Assembly (NCBI RefSeq): GCF_017948405.1
Contig: NZ_CP072844.1
Span: 2,542,001-2,606,000 of the forward strand
From: Psychrosphaera aestuarii
GTDB lineage: Bacteria > Pseudomonadota > Gammaproteobacteria > Enterobacterales > Alteromonadaceae
Reading direction: 5' to 3'
Length of the DNA stretch: 64,000 bases
The notes beneath the pieces were generated by a model. It had not been told where the DNA came from. It searched no databases and saw only the letters and a program-made list of their open reading frames with translations. Positions 57,247-64,000 of the stretch are shown piece after piece (position 1 is the first letter of the stretch; each line of letters opens with the position of its first letter). The position numbers were made by a program, and so were the translations under genes.

Positions 57247-58629
57247 CTACATATTCTTTTCAGTGAATTCAGCCAAGCTACTACGCTCTACTTCATCAAA
57301 AATCAGCACTGATCCTTTTTCATAATGACGATACACATTAACAGCCGCACTTGCACCAGACGAAGCAGGTGTTACAAACTTATCGTCAATCTGGGCTAGG
57401 TTACCCAATACAATAGTCCGACAATTTTTACCTCCACGACTTAACATACCCTTGATTTGCGCTCTAGTCATGTTTTGAGCTTCATCAATGATTAACACAG
57501 CATCGTCTATTGAACGGCCCCGAAAGTAAGCCATGCTAGTAAATTCTATATTGGCTTTTTCAATCACATGCTCAACTGTTGCATGAATATTTCCTTCATG
57601 ATTATCATCAGAGTGCATCGAGATAAGTGCATCCGTAATACCTGCAAGCAAAGGCATCGATTTTTCAGTTAAATCACCCGGAAGGAATCCGGGATCGTCA
57701 TCCATAAAGTCTCTTGACCGCACCACAACAATTTTTTTGTACTTTTTCAACTCCAATACTTGATGCAGCGCCGAAGCAACTGCCAAAAAAGTTTTTCCGG
57801 AGCCAGCAGGGCCAAGGATGATATTTAAGTCATAGTAAGGGTCTGTTAATTGGCTTAAAGCTACCGCCTGACGCTGATTTTTTGGCAATATGCCCCATAC
57901 CTTTTCTTGCTTACGAGGCAATAACTTTGTGTATACCTCAGTATCAGTCACTTCTGAAATCCGGCCAATGTGTCCGGCTTCATCGTACCAATACATGTTT
58001 GGCTGAACTTCATCGTTGAACAAGCTGATTGGGAATGTATAAACCTCTCCTGAGACTTTGAAATCTTTATCTGATTCAATTCGATCAAAAAGATCACCTT
58101 CAAAGGCTTGTACGCCTGTATAAAGCAAATCTATATCTGCGATTTGATTATCAACGGATACATCTTCAGCCATAACACCAACAGTTCGAGCTTTTAATCG
58201 CATATTGATGTCGCGGCTAACGATGGTAACGTCTTTATCTAACTCTTTCTGAAGATGCAGTGCATAGTTAATTATTCTATTGTCAGCATCGCTACCTATC
58301 GTGTGCTTTAATTCTTTTGCCATGTCCAATTGAGTATCAATACCAATGAACAACTTGCCTCTTTTAGCTGTTTCAGTAGAAGGCAGTGGAATACCTGCTT
58401 CCATTTCTTCTGCACTGTGCCCATTAATTATGTCTTCAAGCATACGAATACATACACGAGCATCAGCACTTACCGATTTATTGGTTCTTTCTTTTAAATT
58501 ATCTAACTCTTCTAAAACTGTTAGACAGATGTATACATCTTCACTGTAAGCGAGCAATGACTTTGGATCATGAACTAGTGCCGATGTATCTAATACTCTT
58601 GGGTTTCTGTGTTCACTTAGATTATTCAT
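57247..58629 (-). CDS. island-borne PIN domain-PhoH ATPase
   Basis: Protein of 460 residues from the ATG at 58629, set by AGGAG nine bases upstream. The N-terminal PIN nuclease domain has acidic residues in V-L-D-T-S-A-L-V-H-D, L-E-E-L-D, D-A-D-N-R-I-I and S-R-D-I-N-M-R. The C-terminal PhoH P-loop ATPase has Walker A G-P-A-G-S-G-K-T, G-F-L-P-G, F-R-G-R-S-I-D-D-A-V-L-I-I-D-E-A-Q-N-M-T (Walker B) and L-G-N-L-A-Q-I-D. This two-domain family couples RNA unwinding and cleavage. It is complete, unlike the chromosomal relative split around it, and clearly diverged from that copy, so it is not a recent duplicate. Confidence 0.9.
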   Translation of the reverse strand: MNNLSEHRNPRVLDTSALVHDPKSLLAYSEDVYICLTVLEELDNLKERTNKSVSADARVCIRMLEDIINGHSAEEMEAGIPLPSTETAKRGKLFIGIDTQLDMAKELKHTIGSDADNRIINYALHLQKELDKDVTIVSRDINMRLKARTVGVMAEDVSVDNQIADIDLLYTGVQAFEGDLFDRIESDKDFKVSGEVYTFPISLFNDEVQPNMYWYDEAGHIGRISEVTDTEVYTKLLPRKQEKVWGILPKNQRQAVALSQLTDPYYDLNIILGPAGSGKTFLAVASALHQVLELKKYKKIVVVRSRDFMDDDPGFLPGDLTEKSMPLLAGITDALISMHSDDNHEGNIHATVEHVIEKANIEFTSMAYFRGRSIDDAVLIIDEAQNMTRAQIKGMLSRGGKNCRTIVLGNLAQIDDKFVTPASSGASAAVNVYRHYEKGSVLIFDEVERSSLAEFTEKNM

Positions 58630-58758
58630 TTTAGTTCTCCTTTGAGAACGATTTTCATTAATTAGCATTTTAGATTTACCTTAGGTTTATTATTTTTGTT
58701 TGTGCCTTCTTGCAGGTTAAATCCGTTATTTATATTTATTGATTAATGGTTCTGTTCT

Positions 58759-59763
58759 TTAAGTCACACTTAATGACATGTTAGAGAGATTAGATCTGAG
58801 CTTGTTATAAATACTCAATTTCTTCAGTAAGAATAAGGTCTGTAGATAGGTCTGCACAAATATTGAAAAAAAGCTTGCAGTAATACCTGTTTTACCACAA
58901 CCCGCTGGACCAGTAAGAATAACCAGTTCGATATTCGGATCGAGCAACGCATTTAATGCCATCGCCTGATAGATGTTTTTTGGCGATATGCCCCAGGCTT
59001 TCCTTGCCATTAGACGTTGACGCCCCAAATCAACAAGCTCCACCTGCTCTTCTGAAATTGACGATACCCGTGCAGCAAAATCTGTGCTGTCGTCTAAAAC
59101 ATATTCATTGATAAATACACTTTGTAAAGCACTTCGTGGAATTTTGTGCACCGCATCTCTGCCGTCTTTCGTTGTCTCAACGCTTTTAATTTTGGCCCAA
59201 AAATCGCCTTCTACTTGTTCAAAGCCTTTTGTTAAAAACTCTATATCATCGATTAACTGATCAGTGGTGTAATCCTCTACATGCTTTAAGCCTGCTCCTT
59301 TGGCCTTTAATCGCATGTTGATGTCTTTGGTAACTAACACCACGGTAACTTTTGGACGTTCTTTTTGTAAATGCAGTGCTGCATTGATTATACGGTTATC
59401 ATTTTCGCCACCGGGCAGTCCAGATACTTCACTCGTTATATGATGGTCATTCATGATGATTAAATGTCCAGTAACTTTACTGTCTTTTAGCTCCCCGCGA
59501 TTAAGAGGCACACCTTCTATCATTGCTTCAGGCTCTACATCATGAAGCGTATTTTCTAACGATCTAATCGCCACTCTAGCGTCACGAGAAACGTCTTTGT
59601 GTCTGTCTTTAATATGATCAAGCTCTTCAAGAACGGTCATGGGGATGAGGACATCATGCTCTTGAAAATTGAAATAGGCGTGTGGGTCATGCAACAAGAT
59701 ATTTGTATCGAGTACAAACAGTTTAGGTTTAGTGTCATTCTTTTTAAGATTTGTACCACTCAT
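58759..59763 (-). pseudogene. PIN-PhoH ATPase gene, 5' fragment (separated by the island)
   Basis: The ATG at 59763 has AAGGTGG upstream. Residues 1 to about 291 form an intact PIN domain (V-L-D-T-N-I-L-L-H-D, V-L-E-E-L-D-H-I-K, N-D-N-R-I-I-N-A-A, T-K-D-I-N-M-R) and the start of the PhoH ATPase up to Walker A G-P-A-G-C-G-K-T. Right after that Thr the sequence turns into about 43 unrelated residues encoded by island DNA and ends. The remainder of the gene is at 26835-27269. The truncated product could still be a free PIN nuclease without its ATPase. It diverges from rapA, with a shared promoter region of about 270 bp. Confidence 0.85.
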
Positions 59764-60031
59764 AGTGTCCACCTTCTTTTTATTCTTCCCTATCTATCAC
59801 TGTAGCTAATAAATCTCAGATTTGATGACAATTTGATGAAATTATTTAGCTACTAGAAACAATGTTCTACTTCTCAAAAGAACAATTTTCAGCCGGAACA
59901 CTCAACAAATAACCAAAGGTGGCCTATGTTTAATACCGCTATAAGGATTTTTAACATTTAACAACGATTTTTGACGCAGAAGGGAGTAGACTACGCGCCT
60001 TTTTTTCGGCTTTCTTTACATGGGAGAATAT

Positions 60032-62908
60032 ATGAGTTTTTCGATAGGCCAGCGTTGGGTTAGCCAAGCTGAGTTTGATTTAGGTTTAGGTACCGTAATA
60101 AAAGTAGACAACCGATTTGTCCAGGTCCTATTTCCGGGTGCCGAAGAAACTCGTCAATACGCAATTGAACAAGCGCCGTTAATGCGCGTTGAGTATTCAA
60201 TTGGCGATACGATTACCAGTATGGAAGGTTTTGAGTTTACGGTTTCTGAAGTTGAAACTGTTGGTGATATTTTGATTTACCACGGACAACGCGAAGATAA
60301 CGAAGAAGTAGTGAGCGTTAAAGAGATAATGCTCGATCACCATGTACGTCTAAATAATCCAGAAGCTCGACTATTTACTGGCGCTTATGACAGAAAACAT
60401 TGGTTTAGCCTAAGACTAGAGGCGCACCAGAAAAAGGCAGAGTTAGAAACCTTTTCTCTTCACGGTTTATTAGGTGCCCGCGTAAGTCTAATTCCTCATC
60501 AACTTTACATCGCAGATACCGTAGGAAAGCGTTTTGCTCCTCGTGTTTTATTATCTGATGAGGTTGGCTTAGGTAAAACTATAGAAGCTGGACTGATTAT
60601 TCATCAACAGCTTATTTCTGGACGAGCGTCTAGAGTTTTAGTTGCCTTACCGGAAAGCTTGCAGCATCAATGGTTGGTTGAGATGTTACGCCGCTTCAAC
60701 CTAAAGTTTGCGATTTTTGACGACCAGCGTTGTGAGGCAGAATCAGAATCAGATCCAAGCAAAAACGTATTTGAAAATGAACAACTTATTTTTGTTAGCC
60801 ACGAATGGCTGAGTCATCCAGGAAAATGGCAATCTACTCTTGCTAATACCGACTGGGATTTAGTTGTTGTAGACGAAGCACATCATATATCTCCGCCAGA
60901 GAACAACAAAAATGATGACTCAGCAAACACCTTATATGAGCACATTCAAGATATTGGTAAAGCGACAAAAGGCTTAATATTACTTACTGCAACTCCCGAT
61001 CAATTAGGCCATTACGGTCACTTTACTCGCTTACAATTATTAGACCCTAATCGCTTTCACGATTACGCCTCTTATCAAAAAGAGGAGCTTGAGTATAAGG
61101 CCGTAGCGGATATTGCAAACAAACTATTAAGTCTAGATGAGCTTGATCCTAGTGAAGTTAAAGCCTTATCTTTATTGTTAGATGATGAAAGTAGTTTGGC
61201 TCAAATCAATGAATACCAATCCAGTAGTGATAAGTCGTCTACATCACAACGACTCATTGCCGATTTATTAGACCGTCACGGCACGGGCCGAATAATGTTT
61301 CGTAACAGCCGACAAGGCATAAAAGGATTCCCGGAACGAAAAGTATTTGAGTACCCATTAGCCAGACCAGCAGAGTTTGCACCAGGAATTGAGTTACTTG
61401 GAATGCACCCAGAGCTAAGGCATAAACCTCAATCAGATAGCCTAGTCACGTGGTCACAAATTGATCCCCGTGTAAAATGGCTCTGTGAGTTTTTATTAGA
61501 AAATAAAGATGAAAAAGTGTTAGTCATTTGCGCCCATGCAAATACTGCAATGCAACTTGACGACGCACTATTTGAACGAGAGGGTCTTCGTTCAACGGTA
61601 TTCCATGAAGGAATGACCATTGTTGAGCGCGACAAAGCAGCCGCTTACTTTGCTGATGAAGAAAAAAGTGCTCAAGCACTAATATGTTCAGAAATAGGAT
61701 CTGAAGGCAGAAACTTTCAATTTGCGCATCACCTTGTTTTGTTTGACTTACCAGCCAACCCAGATTTACTTGAACAGCGTATTGGTCGCCTGGATCGTAT
61801 AGGACAAACTCAAACCGTTAAAATACACGTTCCTTATATTGAGGGCAGTGCTGCTCAAAACTTATTTAAGTTTTATCACCAGGCTTTTAATGCGTTTGAA
61901 CAGACTAGCACTACTGCACGAGTGGTCTTTGAGCAAAACCTGAATGCCATTCAACAGCAGGTTTTAAATTCACAAGATATTGAAAGTTTGAACACGTTAA
62001 TCGAGCAATGTGATATCGCCAATCAAGCCTTAAAATTAGAGGTTGAACAAGGGCGAGACCGCCTATTAGAAATTAACTCAAGTGGCGGCGAACAAGCCAA
62101 ACAAATTTGTGAAACCATAGAAGAAATTGATGACAGCACTGAACTTATGTCGTTTATGACACAAATTTGGGATCATTTTGGTGTTAACACCGAAGAGAAG
62201 TCAGACTATAGCTTCATATTGAAAGCAGGTGAGCACATGATGACCGATCATTTCCCTGCGTTACAAAATGACGGCATGACCGTATGCTTCGAACGAGACA
62301 TTGCTTTATCTCAAGAAGATCAACATTTTTTAAGTTGGGAACACCCAATGACGACAGGCGTGCTCGACATGCTAACGAGTTCCGACTTAGGTAATACGTC
62401 TGTTTGTTTATTAAAAAACAAAAAACTACCTGCCGGTACCTACTTTGTTGAAATCAACTTTTTAATAACAACTAATGCACCAAGAAACTTGCAATTACAC
62501 CGCTATCTTCCAAATACGCCAATCCGTATGATGCTGGACAAAAATGGTAACGACCTTGCACCTAAAGTTAAACAAGGTTCTTTAGATGAAAGTCTTAAAA
62601 ATGTTAAAAAGACAATGGCGACACAATTAATTGGTGCGTTGAAGCCTGAGGTTATAAAACTTCTTGAGATTGCGAATCAAAAAGTTCAACCGTTTGTTGA
62701 TGAGATTACCTCAGCTGCAAAGCAGAACCTTATTGATAATCGTGAACAAGAGCTTAACCGAATGAAAGCATTACAGGCAATAAACCCTAGTATACGCGAT
62801 GAGGAAATTGAGTTTTTACAACATCAATTAGATCACTGTGTTGCAGAAATCGACGCCGCCCAAGTTCAACTTGATGCAATTCGTTTGATTGTTGCCGATA
62901 ACAGTTAA
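60032..62908 (+). CDS. rapA: RNA polymerase-associated ATPase RapA (HepA)
   Basis: Protein of 958 residues. N-terminal RapA-specific domains begin M-S-F-S-I-G-Q-R-W-V-S. A Swi2/Snf2 motor follows with Walker A D-E-V-G-L-G-K-T-I-E-A, the D-E-A-H box V-V-V-D-E-A-H-H and the helicase C half with E-Q-R-I-G-R-L-D-R-I-G-Q. RapA recycles RNA polymerase after termination. I chose the ATG at 60032; an ATG four codons earlier overlaps the GGGAGA ribosome site. It diverges from the broken phoH gene. Confidence 0.97.
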   Translation: MSFSIGQRWVSQAEFDLGLGTVIKVDNRFVQVLFPGAEETRQYAIEQAPLMRVEYSIGDTITSMEGFEFTVSEVETVGDILIYHGQREDNEEVVSVKEIMLDHHVRLNNPEARLFTGAYDRKHWFSLRLEAHQKKAELETFSLHGLLGARVSLIPHQLYIADTVGKRFAPRVLLSDEVGLGKTIEAGLIIHQQLISGRASRVLVALPESLQHQWLVEMLRRFNLKFAIFDDQRCEAESESDPSKNVFENEQLIFVSHEWLSHPGKWQSTLANTDWDLVVVDEAHHISPPENNKNDDSANTLYEHIQDIGKATKGLILLTATPDQLGHYGHFTRLQLLDPNRFHDYASYQKEELEYKAVADIANKLLSLDELDPSEVKALSLLLDDESSLAQINEYQSSSDKSSTSQRLIADLLDRHGTGRIMFRNSRQGIKGFPERKVFEYPLARPAEFAPGIELLGMHPELRHKPQSDSLVTWSQIDPRVKWLCEFLLENKDEKVLVICAHANTAMQLDDALFEREGLRSTVFHEGMTIVERDKAAAYFADEEKSAQALICSEIGSEGRNFQFAHHLVLFDLPANPDLLEQRIGRLDRIGQTQTVKIHVPYIEGSAAQNLFKFYHQAFNAFEQTSTTARVVFEQNLNAIQQQVLNSQDIESLNTLIEQCDIANQALKLEVEQGRDRLLEINSSGGEQAKQICETIEEIDDSTELMSFMTQIWDHFGVNTEEKSDYSFILKAGEHMMTDHFPALQNDGMTVCFERDIALSQEDQHFLSWEHPMTTGVLDMLTSSDLGNTSVCLLKNKKLPAGTYFVEINFLITTNAPRNLQLHRYLPNTPIRMMLDKNGNDLAPKVKQGSLDESLKNVKKTMATQLIGALKPEVIKLLEIANQKVQPFVDEITSAAKQNLIDNREQELNRMKALQAINPSIRDEEIEFLQHQLDHCVAEIDAAQVQLDAIRLIVADNS

Positions 62909-62915
62909 TTGAGTC

Positions 62916-62949
62916 CAAAAAATGGGGTAAACTTATGCTTACCCCATTT
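62916..62949 (+). terminator. terminator of rapA
   Basis: Stem TGGGGTAA/TTACCCCA with eight-base loop, flanked by AAAAA and TTTTT, starting 8 bp past the rapA stop. An ATG at 62935 in its loop is sometimes the longest start for rluA but is unlikely to be used. Confidence 0.85.
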
Positions 62950-62964
62950 TTATATTTGAACGCT

Positions 62965-63633
62965 GTGGCTATATTAAATTACCAACCTCCAACATCACCC
63001 TATTTAGATATTCTTTATCAAGACGAAGACATTGTTGTATTAAACAAGCCTAGTGGGCTGCTCAGTGTGCCGGGTCGTAAAATCGAGCACTTTGATTCAC
63101 TAATGAGCCGAGTCCAAACTGTCTGGCCTAAATCCTGTGTTGTTCACAGACTTGATATGATGACATCGGGTGTAATGGTCATGTCGATGCACCTTGATGC
63201 GACACGCCATCTCAATAAACAGTTTGCTGAGCGTACTACAGGAAAATATTATATTGCGGTTGTCGCTGGACATATGCCAGAAGACAATGGACACATTGAC
63301 TACCCATTAATAGTTGACTGGCCGAACAGACCAAAGCAAAAGGTCTGCTACGAAACGGGCAAGGCTAGTATGACTTATTATGAGGTGTTAGAGCGTAGCG
63401 AGATCAACGGTCAAGCCGTTACTCGTGTAAAATTAACCCCGATTACTGGACGAAGTCATCAGTTAAGAGTTCATTTACAACAACTCGGCTTTCCAATTAT
63501 AGGTGACAGGCTTTACGCACCTGAGAATATCGTTAAGCTAGTTGACAGATTACATTTACATGCAGAGCAACTGGAAATCTTTCATCCTAGCAACGGAGAA
63601 ATGCTAACCTTTTACAAAAAAAGTGATTTTTAG
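62965..63633 (+). CDS. rluA: dual-specificity rRNA/tRNA pseudouridine synthase RluA
   Basis: Protein of 222 residues from the GTG at 62965. The N-terminus then reads (M)-A-I-L-N-Y-Q-P-P, in register with E. coli RluA (M-G-M-E-N-Y-N-P-P), and the length fits (219). The longer ATG at 62935 lies in the loop of the rapA terminator. Motifs: N-K-P-S-G-L-L-S-V-P-G, the catalytic Asp in H-R-L-D-M-M-T-S-G, and G-R-S-H-Q-L-R-V-H. It isomerises U746 of 23S rRNA and U32 of some tRNAs. Confidence 0.93.
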   Translation: MAILNYQPPTSPYLDILYQDEDIVVLNKPSGLLSVPGRKIEHFDSLMSRVQTVWPKSCVVHRLDMMTSGVMVMSMHLDATRHLNKQFAERTTGKYYIAVVAGHMPEDNGHIDYPLIVDWPNRPKQKVCYETGKASMTYYEVLERSEINGQAVTRVKLTPITGRSHQLRVHLQQLGFPIIGDRLYAPENIVKLVDRLHLHAEQLEIFHPSNGEMLTFYKKSDF

Positions 63634-63703
63634 AAAAATAATACAAACTATTCGTTAAATGCGATTGATTCTCATTTAAACTTAAACTATAGTCCACCCA
63701 TCT

Positions 63704-63723
63704 AATGATAACCATTCTCATTA
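63704..63723 (+). promoter_or_regulatory. Fur box upstream of the lipoprotein gene
   Basis: AATGATAACCATTCTCATTA matches the repeated GATAAT consensus at 18 of 20 positions. It lies 23 bp before the start codon. A weaker half-site, TTGATTCTCATTTA, is at 63665-63678. A likely iron-repressed gene. Confidence 0.8.
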
Positions 63724-63746
63724 ACATTAAGTGGATAGTCTGAATT

Positions 63747-64000
63747 ATGTTTAAAAAGTCTCTTATTGCTCTAACTGTTATTGCAACGACCCTACTTACC
63801 GCTTGTTCTGGTTCAAGTGACGGAGAAGATCAACAAGCTCCAACAAATATTAACATCTCAACTAACACAGTTGTTGAAAATGCAGCTGGCGCTGAGATAG
63901 GTACGTTAAGTGCAACAGACGCTAATAGCGCTGATACTTTTACATTTGCCACTGACCACACTTCTTTTGTTATTAACGGCACTACACTTTCGTTAGCGGA
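63747..64000 (+). CDS. lipoprotein with cadherin-like repeat, 5' part (runs off the window)
   Basis: Only 84 codons are visible. A lipoprotein signal peptide ends in L-L-T-A-C (Cys20), followed by S-G-S-S-D-G-E-D. The mature part starts a cadherin-like domain: V-V-E-N-A-A-G-A-E-I-G-T-L-S-A-T-D-A-N, then F-V-I-N-G-T-T-L-S-L-A. Such proteins are usually surface-exposed. The strong Fur box upstream points to iron-regulated expression, perhaps in iron capture (inference). The rest of the gene is outside the window. Confidence 0.8.
   Translation, partial: MFKKSLIALTVIATTLLTACSGSSDGEDQQAPTNINISTNTVVENAAGAEIGTLSATDANSADTFTFATDHTSFVINGTTLSLA

Larger units (their letters stand above)
27258..58888. 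mobile_element. 31.6-kb metal-resistance genomic island inserted in a phoH-type gene
   Basis: The region lies between the two halves of the chromosomal PIN-PhoH gene. It holds a resolvase with res site, a nuclease-like gene, copper and cation resistance operons, and an uncharacterised cluster led by a second PIN-PhoH gene. The borders are set where coding similarity to PhoH stops: about 27258 on the left and 58888 on the right. GTTTT occurs at both borders (27253-27257 and 58889-58893) and could be a 5-bp target duplication, but no terminal inverted repeats, transposase or integrase are visible. The mechanism of entry is unknown. Confidence 0.75.

Noticed and set aside
27258..58888. Island as a prophage or integrative conjugative element
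   Set aside because: No phage structural, conjugation, integrase or replication genes are visible; only a small resolvase.
27258..58888. Island as a Tn3- or Tn7-type transposon
   Set aside because: No transposase genes, and no matching terminal inverted repeats at the two borders. The resolvase and res site alone do not prove it.
26835..59763. Two independent truncated phoH genes instead of one split gene
   Set aside because: Strand, order, reading sense and complementary content (PIN plus Walker A on one side, Walker B onward on the other) fit one gene. Only a comparison with an empty site could overturn this.

Overview
The window reads as chromosome of a marine gammaproteobacterium, most likely an Alteromonadales member (Colwellia/Thalassotalea-like). 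The reasons are the low-GC coding sequence, RapA and RluA side by side, dapB followed by carA-carB-greA, a DUF2959 lipoprotein, and an rRNA operon with tRNA-Ile and tRNA-Ala in the spacer. The genus is inference only; the 16S gene (5821-7354, minus) would settle it.

Layout. 1-1699: end of an HD-GYP protein and a GAF histidine kinase. 1704-7744: a complete minus-strand rRNA operon, from tandem P1/P2 promoters through 16S, tRNA-Ile, tRNA-Ala, 23S and 5S to a 147-bp tandem repeat that triplicates the terminator. 8025-9922: an acetyltransferase and a FAD oxidoreductase, translationally overlapping. 9954-26798: housekeeping genes: cnoX, greA, carB, carA, dapB, a DUF2959 lipoprotein, grpE with a sigma-32 promoter, hrcA, nadK, recN with a LexA box, a secreted transglutaminase-like protein and a large hybrid histidine kinase.

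26835-59763 is the centre of interest. A chromosomal PIN-PhoH ATPase gene is split in two. Its N-terminal part (58759-59763) ends just after the Walker A motif and its C-terminal part (26835-27269) lies about 31.6 kb away on the same strand. Between them sits a genomic island. From left to right it holds a PD-(D/E)XK nuclease-like gene with a frame problem and a resolvase with its res site; a MerR-controlled copper block (cupredoxin, CopA); a long minus-strand copper operon (CopC, CopD, PepSY flavo-reductases, CusABC with fused CusF domains, DUF411); a CadR-like regulator diverging from cation-efflux genes; and a second HME-RND pump with its own CDF transporter. At its right end is an uncharacterised minus-strand cluster of four unknown proteins downstream of the island's own intact PIN-PhoH gene. 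The island thus interrupts one phoH-type gene while carrying a related one, and no transposase or integrase is visible.

60032-64000: rapA, rluA and the start of a lipoprotein gene behind a strong Fur box.

How the parts work together. The metal genes form a near-complete envelope copper defence (cytoplasmic export by CopA, periplasmic capture by CopC, cupredoxin and His/Cys-rich proteins, trans-envelope export by CusABC) plus a second export route for other divalent cations. Two MerR-type promoters with 19-bp spacers are visible. Three small secreted metal-binding proteins of the island share an RPPI-type C-terminal tail. Functions are assigned from motifs read by eye; no database search was possible.
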